Shown here: piece by piece, positions 1-7,196 of the stretch
Numbering within the stretch: the stretch's first letter is position 1
How the letters are laid out: the number at the start of each line of letters is the position of its first letter
Assembly (NCBI GenBank): GCA_900543165.1
Contig: UQQQ01000040.1
Location: 1-20,315, forward strand
Length of the DNA: 20,315 nt
Source of the DNA: an uncultured Dialister sp.
GTDB lineage: Bacteria > Bacillota > Negativicutes > Veillonellales > Dialisteraceae
Direction: 5' to 3'
Program-made: the position numbers and the translations under genes
Notes under the pieces: model-generated
Told to the model about the DNA's origin: nothing
The model's database searches: none
Seen by the model: the letters and a program-made list of their open reading frames with translations, nothing else

Positions 1-131
1 CTGCTTCATCATTCAGCATGCCAGGCTCAGAGGCCATCTTCCATGGATTCGTCTGTACTCGTTTTCACCTGCCCGAGCTCTCTTTGCCAGCGTCCTTCAT
101 GTACTCTTCTCTTCACTGCCTTTATGAAGTT
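1..131 (-). ncRNA. T-box leader, Stem I half (cut by left edge)
   Basis: Read leftwards, the transcript begins near 131 and shows T-box Stem I landmarks in order. They are a K-turn-like AGUGA near 116 with its partner GA near 26-27, an AGAG/CUCU helix, an AGAGUAC element on the 5' side of the specifier loop, and a CAUG/CAUG helix. An AGAGAGC segment follows, then a distal hairpin (GCUCG/CGAGU) whose loop carries GGGCAGGUG. This matches the architecture I recall for the Bacillus glyQS leader. On the 3' side, GAAG-AUG-G followed by CUCUGAGC has the same length as the glyQS specifier region and places AUG (35-37, Met) in the specifier position. A one-base shift would give UGG (34-36, Trp). T-boxes sense uncharged tRNA and control aminoacyl-tRNA synthetase, amino-acid biosynthesis or transport genes. 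The antiterminator and the regulated gene lie outside the window. The Stem I identity is much firmer than the specifier. Confidence 0.8.
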
Positions 132-137
132 GAAGCT

Positions 138-166
138 AATATACACCCTAAGCAAATTTGTGTCAA
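138..166 (-). promoter_or_regulatory. Sigma-70 type promoter of the T-box leader
   Basis: On the minus strand TTGACA (161-166) is followed by a 17-base spacer and TATATT (138-143). The predicted start is near 131, a few bases before Stem I begins. A perfect -35 with optimal spacing directly ahead of a T-box is mutually supporting. The stretch from 167 to 358, between this promoter and the trpF stop, holds no convincing gene. I see only a small GCTCC/GGAGC hairpin there, without a U-tract. Confidence 0.8.
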
Positions 167-358
167 GAGTTTTTTTATTCAAAATGGCTAAAAAGGTGTG
201 GGACTTGGGATCGGGAGCTAAGGATCCAATGAAGCCTGCAGGTTGTTAAGGGAGGATATGTTTCTCCTTGTAGCAGAAGGATGCTTCCTACGCTCTGCTG
301 CACTTTATAGCTATGCCGTCCCGCTCCCCGCAGGAGCTTTTGCACGATGCATCCAGCA

Positions 359-952
359 TCAGCTTTCTTTGACAGCCTGAATAAACGCCGCTATTTTCTC
401 CGGATCCTTCCCCTTCCTGTCTGTATACTCCACCCCCGACGATACGTCGACGACATCGGGATGGACGAGGGAAATCGCCTTTCCTGCATTGGCTGCCGTG
501 AGGCCGCCCGCGAGAAACCATGGCTTCTTCCGTTTCTTTTCAGCAAGCATTTTCCAGTCGAAGGCCTTCCCGCTGCCGGGTTCTGCCGCATCAAAAAGAT
601 ACGCACAAATGCGAGGGCTCTCTGCTTCTTCTCCTGCCCCGCCATTGTACGCCCGAATGATGGGAATGACCGTTTCTATAAGCACGTCTTCTCGCAGCAC
701 GCCATGCACCTGCAGGAAATCAAAACCCGCCTTATCGATGACCTTCGCCTGCGCGACAGTCGGAGATACCACGACCGCTACCTTTTGGATGCGCGGATCC
801 GCCGCGCGCATAATGGCCTTCGCCGTTTCGAGAGAAATATTCCGTTTGCTCTTCTCGAAAAAAAGCACCATCCCCATGTACGAAACATCAGGGTAGGAAA
901 TGAAGGCGGCTTCCTTCGGATCCGTGAAGCCGCAGATTTTGATCTGGGTCAT
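359..952 (-). CDS. trpF: Phosphoribosylanthranilate isomerase (TrpF)
   Basis: A 197-residue protein of normal TrpF length. TrpF converts N-(5-phosphoribosyl)anthranilate to CdRP in cytoplasmic tryptophan synthesis. The N-terminus carries KICG with the family's catalytic Cys at residue 7. The general acid is probably Asp121 in LFDA, followed by the phosphate-site GSGKAFDW. The C-terminal half has LAGGL (147-151) and DVSSGVE (169-175), the usual phosphate-binding loops of this TIM barrel. I chose the ATG at 952 because AGGGAGGG lies just upstream and KICG then sits at the expected position; the open frame reaches 1096 but that part has no homology signal. No other trp gene is visible nearby, and no intrinsic terminator follows it. 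A T-box promoter begins about 190 bases downstream. The segment around residues 20-40 is more divergent than in textbook TrpF. Confidence 0.93.
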   Translation of the reverse strand: MTQIKICGFTDPKEAAFISYPDVSYMGMVLFFEKSKRNISLETAKAIMRAADPRIQKVAVVVSPTVAQAKVIDKAGFDFLQVHGVLREDVLIETVIPIIRAYNGGAGEEAESPRICAYLFDAAEPGSGKAFDWKMLAEKKRKKPWFLAGGLTAANAGKAISLVHPDVVDVSSGVEYTDRKGKDPEKIAAFIQAVKES

Positions 953-1102
953 AATCCCTCCCTTGTATCTCGATCCTTCCTCGCGTAGACAATGCGTACA
1001 GGAGCAATCCCCGAAAGTCTGCGGAGTAAATGGTTTCCCGTTTTTCATTCTCTCAGAAATTCTATGTAACCTCGAGCAAATAAGTGAGACACCCATCGCT
1101 CC

Positions 1103-1144
1103 TAGTCACTAGTCACTAGTCACTAGCCACTAACCACTAACCAC
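1103..1144 (-). repeat. Six-unit heptamer tract abutting a stop codon
   Basis: On the plus strand the tract reads TAGTCAC three times, TAGCCAC once and TAACCAC twice, with no gap between units. It ends at 1144, directly against the stop codon (1145-1147) of the P-loop/Asp23 gene. It is the purest copy of the stop-adjacent heptamer type in this window. The interval 953-1102 upstream of trpF otherwise shows no feature I can support beyond the trpF ribosome-binding site. Confidence 0.9.
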
Positions 1145-1981
1145 TTACCTCACGACGCCTGTCGTCACATTCACACGGATGGTTTCAAGCGACATGCCTG
1201 TCGTATGCTCGATTTCCCGCTGGATCCTGTCGCGCATGGTATGGATCACCGTTTTGATATCCTGCGGCGTCCCAGAGCGGACAGTGACATCCAGTGCCAG
1301 AATAAGACCATTCATCTGGCTCTCACTCTTCTGGCTGCTGACGCCTGTGATGCGGACTTTCTTCATGCCCTTCACCGCATAACGGACAAGCGAAGCGATG
1401 ACGCGGTCAGAGAAGGAGAGCTTGCCATAGTAACTGAAAACAGGCCGCACCACAGAGCGTTCATTCTGCTCACTGAAACGCTTCGGCGCTTCCTTTTTCC
1501 GATTTCTGAAAAATTTCAGCGGATCGACAAGGTATCCTTTGAAGTACGGCTTCAGCTCCATCGTCGGAACGGGAATGACATGCTTTCCTTCCTTATGACG
1601 CGCTTCACTCGCCTTCATCATTTCCTCAGGACGTGCCACATCTTCGATGCGGATATACTTGCAGGGCTCAGGCAGATCCAGCGCCTTTGTGATCGTCACG
1701 ACCATACGATCCGACGTTCCCAGAATCAGGATGCGGTCCGGATGAATCTTTTTGAGCGTCTTCTTCACATCTTCTCTCTGCTCTTCATCCCAGAAAATCG
1801 CGCGGCGCACCGCCTTCAAGCGGCTCTCTTCTCGCTTGGCGGATTTCCCTGCGACAATGCGGTTGTGATAGATCAGGATCCCGTCATCAATGATACAGGA
1901 GCATTGATTCTCATAGGCGATCACCAGCGCACGGTCACTCTTTCCAGTGCCTGGCGGTCCATAAAAAGCTACGACTTCCAT
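1145..1981 (-). CDS. P-loop ATPase-like protein with C-terminal Asp23/Gls24-type domain
   Basis: A 278-residue two-domain protein. The N-terminal part has a Walker A motif, GPPGTGKS (residues 8-15), and a hydrophobic strand, ILILGTSD (about 85-91), that may act as Walker B. The C-terminal part from about 180 contains a beta-alpha-beta segment ending VTTGVVR. It resembles the Asp23/Gls24 (DUF322) family, whose members are usually small stand-alone envelope-stress or membrane-associated proteins. A basic linker (about 156-170, many K/R) joins the two parts. The start ATG at 1981 has AAGGAG at good spacing and a near-consensus promoter just upstream. The gene stands alone, with trpF 190 bases downstream across a heptamer tract. 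Function is not known to me; nucleotide-dependent action at the membrane is only inference. The domain assignment rests on reading the translation, not on a search. Confidence 0.8.
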   Translation of the reverse strand: MEVVAFYGPPGTGKSDRALVIAYENQCSCIIDDGILIYHNRIVAGKSAKREESRLKAVRRAIFWDEEQREDVKKTLKKIHPDRILILGTSDRMVVTITKALDLPEPCKYIRIEDVARPEEMMKASEARHKEGKHVIPVPTMELKPYFKGYLVDPLKFFRNRKKEAPKRFSEQNERSVVRPVFSYYGKLSFSDRVIASLVRYAVKGMKKVRITGVSSQKSESQMNGLILALDVTVRSGTPQDIKTVIHTMRDRIQREIEHTTGMSLETIRVNVTTGVVR

Positions 1982-2006
1982 AGTGTTCTCCTTTTCGTTT
2001 TTCTTT

Positions 2007-2035
2007 AGTATAAATGCTCAGGGGAAATTTGTCAT
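2007..2035 (-). promoter_or_regulatory. Promoter of the P-loop/Asp23 gene
   Basis: On the minus strand ATGACA (2030-2035), a 17-base spacer and TATACT (2007-2012) lie about 26 bases ahead of the start codon. Each hexamer matches the consensus at 5 of 6 positions. Confidence 0.75.
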
Positions 2036-2051
2036 GAGGAAAATGGGAAAA

Positions 2052-2412
2052 GGGTTAGGGGTTCAGGGTTAGGGGTTAGCCCACGGGACGGGATGCCTCT
2101 TGATTGCGTACGAAAACTCTGTTCAAATGAGAAATTAAAATGAGAAATGGTGGTGCGGTACATAAAAATCAGAAGTGCCGCGGAGCTTTGATAGCGCTTC
2201 GTGCGCAACGTCATTTCGACCGTAGCCGAGGGTCTTTATTGCAAAACGCTCATCGCCTGATGTGAGGCAGCACCAGGGCATCGTTTTCCCTCGGTGCATA
2301 CACGATGATTCTCGCAGTGCAGTAAAGCCCCCTCGGCTGCGCTCGGGATGACGATGCCAGAAAATCCCAGTCTCCAGCTACTCCTAATCCCCAATCCCTA
2401 ATCCCCAGTCAC
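2052..2412 (+). repeat. Mosaic intergenic repeat block B
   Basis: The block starts with four heptamers of GGGTTAG/GGGTTCA type (2052-2079). Then come the shared core (CTTGATTGCGTACGAAAAC...), an AATGAGA-type tract near 2126-2150 and the core hairpin GCGGTAC/GTGCCGC (2155-2161 with 2175-2181). REP-like segments of GTCATTTCGA and CTGCGCTCGGGATGACGATG type follow. The block closes with CCTAATC/CCCAATC heptamers ending near 2411. It fills the gap between the Asp23 promoter and the murB terminator and contains no gene. Confidence 0.85.
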
Positions 2413-2414
2413 CC

Positions 2415-2446
2415 CAAAACAAAAAAGAAGCCTTTCGGCTTCTTTT
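2415..2446 (-). terminator. Intrinsic terminator of murB
   Basis: The arms AAGAAGCC (2425-2432) and GGCTTCTT (2437-2444) enclose a 4-base loop. On the minus strand the stem is followed by TTTTTTGTTTT. It lies immediately after the murB stop codon, whose bases overlap the A/T extension of the stem. Confidence 0.92.
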
Positions 2447-3353
2447 ACTCTTCCCCTACGATCTGGACTTCGGTATGCAGGTCCACACCATAGGCTTCTT
2501 TGACCTTCTGCTGCACCTGATGGATGAGAGAGAGCATATCTTCGCAGGAGGCTCGGCCATTATTGATGAGGAAACCGGCGTGTTTCTCGCTGACCTGTGC
2601 ATCGCCCACAGAAAATCCTTTGAGCCCCAGCTCTTCGAGCATCTGTCCGACAAAATGACCATCGGGACGCTTGAAGGTTGATCCGGCGCTTCGTTTTTCA
2701 AGGGGCTGCTTCGTAGCTCTTCTCTGGTTGAGATCCTTCATCAACGTTTCGATGTCCTTTTGATTCCCTGGCTTTAATGAAAGGGTGATATCGAGGATGA
2801 CTTCCCCGTTCTGCATGAAGGGACTGTGGCGATAACCATAGCCCATATCCTTGATGGAGTGGACAATGATATCCCCCTTCGCATCACAGGTGGTGGCGGA
2901 AACGATAATCTTCGCCATTTCTCCGCCATACGCCCCTGCATTCATATAAGCAGCTCCGCCGATACTGCCGGGAATGCCGCTGGCAAATTCCATTCCGGAG
3001 AGACCATACTCCAGAGCTTTTCTAGCGGCAGCTGCCGTGGGTACTCCGCTCGCGACCGTCAGAAGATTTCCTTTCCTTTCCATGCGGTGCAGACGGCCTG
3101 TGAATACCACCGCCCCGCGGATGCCTTTATCTCGGACGAGTAGATTCGCCCCGCCGCCCAGCACGAAAAGCGATACTTCATGCTTGTGTGCGAGCTTTGT
3201 GATGAGGCACACTTCTTCTGTCGTTTCCGGCATCAGAAAACAATCTGCCGGCCCGCCAATGCCAAAGGTGGTATGACGCTTCATGGGTTCATTTGTCTTT
3301 ATCTGATTCTCTCTTAAAATGCTAGAGAAAATGCTTGCGTAGTCGTTATTCAT
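2445..3353 (-). CDS. murB: UDP-N-acetylenolpyruvoylglucosamine reductase (MurB)
   Basis: A 302-residue flavoprotein. It reduces UDP-GlcNAc-enolpyruvate to UDP-MurNAc with NADPH, the second committed step of cytoplasmic peptidoglycan precursor synthesis. The FAD-binding region shows GIGGPAD (31-37) and LGGGANLLVRD (65-75). The active site is visible as Arg175 in YGYRHS, the proton-donating Ser225 in SAGSTFKRP and Glu295 in HTEVQIVG. The length and the absence of the extra loop of E. coli MurB fit the type II enzymes of Firmicutes. The start ATG at 3353 has AAGGA eight bases upstream and a consensus promoter at 3390-3418. It is a single-gene unit with its own terminator, so it lies outside any mur/dcw cluster here. 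Confidence 0.96.
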   Translation of the reverse strand: MNNDYASIFSSILRENQIKTNEPMKRHTTFGIGGPADCFLMPETTEEVCLITKLAHKHEVSLFVLGGGANLLVRDKGIRGAVVFTGRLHRMERKGNLLTVASGVPTAAAARKALEYGLSGMEFASGIPGSIGGAAYMNAGAYGGEMAKIIVSATTCDAKGDIIVHSIKDMGYGYRHSPFMQNGEVILDITLSLKPGNQKDIETLMKDLNQRRATKQPLEKRSAGSTFKRPDGHFVGQMLEELGLKGFSVGDAQVSEKHAGFLINNGRASCEDMLSLIHQVQQKVKEAYGVDLHTEVQIVGEE

Positions 3354-3389
3354 ATCCGATTCCTTACCTTATAAATTCATATCTTATTT

Positions 3390-3418
3390 ATTATAAGGAT
3401 GAGCAGGGATGGCGTCAA
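3390..3418 (-). promoter_or_regulatory. Promoter of murB
   Basis: On the minus strand TTGACG (3413-3418), a 17-base spacer and a perfect TATAAT (3390-3395). The bases just after the -10 (AAATAAG) are the same as those after the rpsD -10 in this window. Confidence 0.88.
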
Positions 3419-3432
3419 TGGGAAAATAGGAA

Positions 3433-3745
3433 CCTTGAGTGACTGGTGACTAGTGTCTAGGGATTAGGGATTAGACTAAAAGACCCAGAGACTGGAGGAT
3501 ATCAGACATAAGATATCAGAGTTCTGACATCTCAAGCGGGCATCGCCACCATCTATACTTCGCGGCGCTTAGATCCTTCGACTCAGTTCTCCTGTTTTGA
3601 GATAAGCCATTTGCTAACATACGACGTTTTTCTCCGCTCAGGATGACGAAATGCGCCACACCACCATTTCGCATTTCTCATTTCTAATTTCTCATTCAAT
3701 CGAGGCTTTCAACCGCAATCAAGGGGCAGCACGTCCACGGGCCTC
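3433..3745 (-). repeat. Mosaic intergenic repeat block C, reverse orientation, with nested insert
   Basis: The block starts with contiguous heptamers on the plus strand from about 3434 (GTGACTG, GTGACTA, GTGTCTA, GGGATTA twice). It ends with the shared core read in reverse: ATTTCTCATTTCTAATTTCTCATT, then a segment near 3715-3725 equal to the reversed CCTTGATTGCGGTT core. The hairpin arms (GCGGCGC at 3562-3568, GCGCCAC at 3653-3659) are about 85 bases apart instead of 13-14. Between them sits a different repeat beginning AGATCCTTCGACTC and ending GCTCAGGATGACGAA. No gene is present. Confidence 0.8.
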
Positions 3746-3756
3746 CCCTTTCCCCC

Positions 3757-3788
3757 ATCAAAAAACCGCAACCGAAGCTGCGGTTTTT
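3757..3788 (-). terminator. Intrinsic terminator of the rbs operon
   Basis: The arms AAAAACCGCA (3761-3770) and TGCGGTTTTT (3779-3788) are separated by 8 bases. On the minus strand they are followed by TGATGGG. It lies about 40 bases past the rbsB stop. The same short interval carries a direct repeat of the AGGTTGTCAGATGA type (about 3794-3822) of unknown meaning. Confidence 0.85.
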
Positions 3789-3827
3789 GTTCAGGTTGTC
3801 AGATGACAGGTTGTCAGATGAAATGAA

Positions 3828-4748
3828 TTATTTCTTTTCGATCAGTTTCAGATCGACAGCGATATTCTTTTCGACGTTTTCACCCTTAGCGAGTTTCAGA
3901 GCAGCATCGACGCCGATTTCACCCATCTTGTCTGGCTGCTGTGCAATGGTAGCTGCCATGGTGCCGTCTTTGACTGCTTTCACGCCGTCATCAGTGCCGT
4001 CGAAGCCGATGATGAAGATCTGCTTATTAGCAGCTTTGGCAGCGGAGATAGCGCCGAGAGCCATTTCATCATTCTGTGCGAAGATGGCTTTGACATCCGG
4101 GTTTGCCTGAAGAATATTTTCAGCAACGGTCAGGCCCTGGCTGCGATCGAAGTTTGCACTCTGCTTTGCGAGGACTTTCAGTTTCTTGTCAGCGATGTTA
4201 TGGAAGCCCTGGCCGCGTTCACGGGAAGCGGATGCGCCCGGGATACCTTCGAGTTCAGCGACCGGAGTGCCTTCGCCGAGTTTGGAAACGATGTATTCTG
4301 CTGCCATTTCGCCGCCCTTGATGTTGTTGGAAGCGATGTGTACAGCGACTTCGCCCTTGTCAGAAGCACGGTCGATGGTGATGACCGGGATCTTGGCTTT
4401 ATTAGCTGCAAGGACAGAGTTGGATACTGCTGCGGAGTCTACCGGATTCACGATGAGGACGCTGATGTTGCCCTGGAGCAGGTCAGCGATATCATTGGAC
4501 TGTTTTGCCGGATCATTCTGTGCATCGACGATCTTGACATTCACGCCAGCCTTTTCAGCAGCTGCTTTGACGCTGTTTGCCATGGTGACGAAGAATGGGT
4601 TGTTCTGCGTGGAGACAGAGAAGCCGATGGTGACTTTCTTCGCGCCGGAAGCAGCAGAAGAGTCGGCTTTCTTATCAGAGCCGCCACAACCAGCAGCAGA
4701 GATGAGTGCTGCGCCAATGAGAGCTGTTAATGCGATTTTCTTAAACAA
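3828..4748 (-). CDS. rbsB: Ribose ABC transporter substrate-binding lipoprotein (RbsB)
   Basis: A 306-residue periplasmic-binding protein of the pentose/hexose family (Peripla_BP_4 type). It captures ribose and presents it to RbsAC. The N-terminus is a lipoprotein signal (KK, hydrophobic stretch, SAAGC with Cys21), followed by a Ser/Ala/Lys linker to about residue 36. Family segments visible are STQNNPFFV, VDAQNDPAKQ, LIVNPVDS, ITIDRASD, GASASRERGQGF, FAQNDEMALGA and IGFDGTDDG. These contain the sugar-contacting Asn, Asp, Arg and Asp positions of RbsB. The start codon is TTG at 4748, preceded by AAGGAGG with 8-base spacing; no ATG is available upstream. It is last in the operon, 13 bases after rbsC, and is followed by the operon terminator. 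Confidence 0.95.
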   Translation of the reverse strand: MFKKIALTALIGAALISAAGCGGSDKKADSSAASGAKKVTIGFSVSTQNNPFFVTMANSVKAAAEKAGVNVKIVDAQNDPAKQSNDIADLLQGNISVLIVNPVDSAAVSNSVLAANKAKIPVITIDRASDKGEVAVHIASNNIKGGEMAAEYIVSKLGEGTPVAELEGIPGASASRERGQGFHNIADKKLKVLAKQSANFDRSQGLTVAENILQANPDVKAIFAQNDEMALGAISAAKAANKQIFIIGFDGTDDGVKAVKDGTMAATIAQQPDKMGEIGVDAALKLAKGENVEKNIAVDLKLIEKK

Positions 4749-4761
4749 AATATTTTCCTCC

Positions 4762-5700
4762 TTAGTTCTTCTTGCGATCCATCAGGACGGCAAGCAAAAT
4801 AACTACGCCTTTGACAACCTGCTGATAGAAGCTGGACACATTCAAAATGTTCAGACCATTATTCAAGGTACCGATGATGAGAGCACCGATGAGCGTGCCG
4901 GAAATACGGCCTTTACCGCCTGCGAGCGAAGTACCGCCCAAGACGACAGCTGCGATAGCATCTAGTTCATAGCCCATGCCGGCCGTCGGCTGCGCACTGT
5001 TCAGGCGAGCAGTCAGGATAGCGCCAGCGATAGCACAAAGGCATCCAGTCAAAGCATACGCAAAAATCTTGATTCTGTCAATCTTAATCCCGGAAATATA
5101 GGAAACTTTTTCATTCCCGCCGACCGCATAGGTCTGACGGCCGAGCGGCGTCTTCTTCAGGATGAAGAAAAGAATCAGGAAGGCGATGAGCATCACGATG
5201 GCCGGGACCGGGACTTCCATGATGAAACCCTGACCAAAGCCTGTGAAGAAAGGATCATCCGAAAGACCGGAGATCGGATTGCCATTCGTATAGACGAGCG
5301 TCGCGCCGCGATAGATGGTCATCGTGGCGAGCGTCGCGATGAAAGGAGCGACCTTTCCGTAGGAAATGATGACACCATTCACCGCGCCGAGCAGGATACC
5401 GATGAAAGCGGAGAAAAGGATCGCAAGCTCCGGATTCGTCCCTTTGGCGATCATGCTCGCCATGAGCGCAGAAGACAGCGCGAGGATCGAGCCGACGGAG
5501 AGGTCGATGCCTCCCGTCAGGATGACGAAGGTCATGCCGAAGGCGATGAGCGCATTGATGGAGATCTGACGAGCCAGATTTTTCAGGTTCGACGGATCGA
5601 TGAAGCTGTCATTCAAGGCCGCGATAACGATAAAGAGGACAATGAGACCAATGAGCGGCCCCATTTCTCTCACAAGATTTTTAACTTTTTCGGAATTCAT
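4762..5700 (-). CDS. rbsC: Ribose ABC transporter permease (RbsC)
   Basis: A 312-residue, strongly hydrophobic membrane protein of the BPD_transp_2 family. It forms the ribose channel with RbsA. The segments ALIAFGMTFVILTGGIDLSVGS and AVVLGGTSLAGGKGRISGTLIGALIIG are hallmark sequences of the RbsC/XylH/MglC group. The latter is near the cytoplasmic coupling region contacted by the ATPase. About eight to ten membrane segments can be counted. The ATG at 5700 follows GGAGGAG and lies 2 bases after the rbsA stop, which implies tight translational coupling. Confidence 0.95.
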   Translation of the reverse strand: MNSEKVKNLVREMGPLIGLIVLFIVIAALNDSFIDPSNLKNLARQISINALIAFGMTFVILTGGIDLSVGSILALSSALMASMIAKGTNPELAILFSAFIGILLGAVNGVIISYGKVAPFIATLATMTIYRGATLVYTNGNPISGLSDDPFFTGFGQGFIMEVPVPAIVMLIAFLILFFILKKTPLGRQTYAVGGNEKVSYISGIKIDRIKIFAYALTGCLCAIAGAILTARLNSAQPTAGMGYELDAIAAVVLGGTSLAGGKGRISGTLIGALIIGTLNNGLNILNVSSFYQQVVKGVVILLAVLMDRKKN

Positions 5701-5702
5701 GC

Positions 5703-7184
5703 TTACTCTCCTCCGGTAGCCAATGTCATAATACGTGTCTGTGTCGCATCTTTATGATCGATGATGCCAGCCAGATGTCCTTCGTGGATGACCATGATAC
5801 GGTCGCTCATGCCGATGACTTCCGGCAGTTCAGAAGAAACCATGATGATCGATACGCCTTGGGCGGTCAGTTCATTCATCAGGTCATAGATATCCTTTTT
5901 CGCACCGATATCGATGCCGCGGGTCGGTTCATCCAGGATGAGCAGCTTCGGATGCATGCCCACCCACTTCGCGATGACGACCTTCTGCTGGTTGCCGCCG
6001 GAAAGCGCACTCGCCGGAAGCTCTATGGTCTGCGTCTTGACGCCGAGCTTGTGCGATAATGTATCTGCGAAGCCAAATTCTTCCTTGTCATTGATGACGC
6101 CGCTCTTGGCGAGGGCATTCACGCTGGGGAGTGCGATATTTTTCTTGATCGAGAAATCCAGAATGAGCCCTTCTGTCTTGCGGTTCTCTGTGATGAAGCC
6201 GAAGCCGAGCTTGATGGCATCGAGCGGCTTTTTGATCTTGATCTCCTTGCCGGAGAGGTAGAGTCTGCCTTCCTTGTGCGGGTCCACACCGAAGATCGCT
6301 CTCATGATTTCCGTGCGCCCAGCGCCCATTAGGCCGGCCACGCCGAGGATCTCCCCTTTTCTGACAGAGAAGGAGATGTGCTCGAAAACGCCAGGCTGCG
6401 AGAAATCTTCGACCTTGAATACTTCATCGCCGGGTACATTCGTGCGTGCCGGATAATACTCACTCATCACGCGGCCGACCATATCGCCGACGATCTGGTC
6501 CATATTCGTTTCTTCGGTCGGGCGGCTGCTGATGGTCTGCCCGTCACGCATGACAGTGATGGTATCGCAATTATTGAAAACCTCTTCCATGCGATGAGAA
6601 ATATAGATGATGGAGACGCCCTTCGCCTTCAGCTTTCTCATGACTTCGAAAAGACTGTCAGTCTCACGCTCCGTCAAAGCGGCCGTCGGTTCATCCATGA
6701 TGACCGTCTTCGCATCGAGCATCAGGTTTCGTGTGATTTCTGTCATCTGCTGCTGTCCGACAGAGCATTCCCCTGCGATCTCATCGAGCGGCAGCGTGAT
6801 GCCCATTTCCTGACACTTTTCTTCCGCCATCTGCCGCATCTTTTTGAAATCAATGAAGCCAAAAGCCGTTTTCGGCTGATTCATCAGGAAAAGATTCTCC
6901 AGAATAGACAGATTCGGCCAAATATTCAGCTCCTGATGAATGAAAGCGATCCCGTGCTCTTCCGCATCTTTATTATTGCGGAAAGTCACTTCCTTGCCAT
7001 CCACCAGAATGGTGCCCGCATCCGCTTTATGGATGCCCGTCAAAATATTCATTAATGTGGATTTGCCTGCGCCATTCTCCCCCATCAGTGCGTGGACTTC
7101 GCCAGGACGGATGTGGAGATTCACCCCGCCTAAGACCTTATTTGTCCCAAAGGCTTTGCAAATCCCGATCATATTGATATCCAT
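5703..7184 (-). CDS. rbsA: Ribose ABC transporter, tandem ATP-binding protein (RbsA)
   Basis: A 493-residue duplicated ATPase that drives ribose import. The first cassette has Walker A GENGAGKST (35-43), Q-loop HQELNIW (near 81), signature SVGQQQ (near 140), Walker B IMDEPTAA (near 160) and H-loop YISHR. The second cassette is degenerate at Walker A (GLMGAGRTE, near 283), as is usual for sugar transporters of this family. It retains LSGGNQQK (near 393) and LDEPTRGID (near 417). The ATG at 7184 is preceded by GAGGGG. It lies 12 bases after rbsD and 2 bases before rbsC. I see no lesion. Confidence 0.96.
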   Translation of the reverse strand: MDINMIGICKAFGTNKVLGGVNLHIRPGEVHALMGENGAGKSTLMNILTGIHKADAGTILVDGKEVTFRNNKDAEEHGIAFIHQELNIWPNLSILENLFLMNQPKTAFGFIDFKKMRQMAEEKCQEMGITLPLDEIAGECSVGQQQMTEITRNLMLDAKTVIMDEPTAALTERETDSLFEVMRKLKAKGVSIIYISHRMEEVFNNCDTITVMRDGQTISSRPTEETNMDQIVGDMVGRVMSEYYPARTNVPGDEVFKVEDFSQPGVFEHISFSVRKGEILGVAGLMGAGRTEIMRAIFGVDPHKEGRLYLSGKEIKIKKPLDAIKLGFGFITENRKTEGLILDFSIKKNIALPSVNALAKSGVINDKEEFGFADTLSHKLGVKTQTIELPASALSGGNQQKVVIAKWVGMHPKLLILDEPTRGIDIGAKKDIYDLMNELTAQGVSIIMVSSELPEVIGMSDRIMVIHEGHLAGIIDHKDATQTRIMTLATGGE

Positions 7185-7196
7185 GTACTACCCCTC

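Noticed and set aside
43..249. 68-codon plus-strand frame at the left edge
   Set aside because: It overlaps the T-box Stem I and its promoter on the other strand and has no ribosome-binding site or recognisable sequence.
953..1096. N-terminal extension of trpF
   Set aside because: The extra 48 codons lack homology and the AGGGAGGG site points to the ATG at 952.
1103..1144. Tandem repeats considered as a CRISPR array
   Set aside because: Units are 7 bases with no spacers, and no cas gene is present.
1205..2008. 267-codon plus-strand frame opposite the P-loop/Asp23 gene
   Set aside because: His/Arg/Leu-rich antisense shadow; the minus strand has the Walker A motif, promoter and ribosome-binding site.
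4186..4965. 259-codon plus-strand frame across rbsB and rbsC
   Set aside because: Antisense shadow of two well-recognised genes, crossing their boundary; no ribosome-binding site or family motif.
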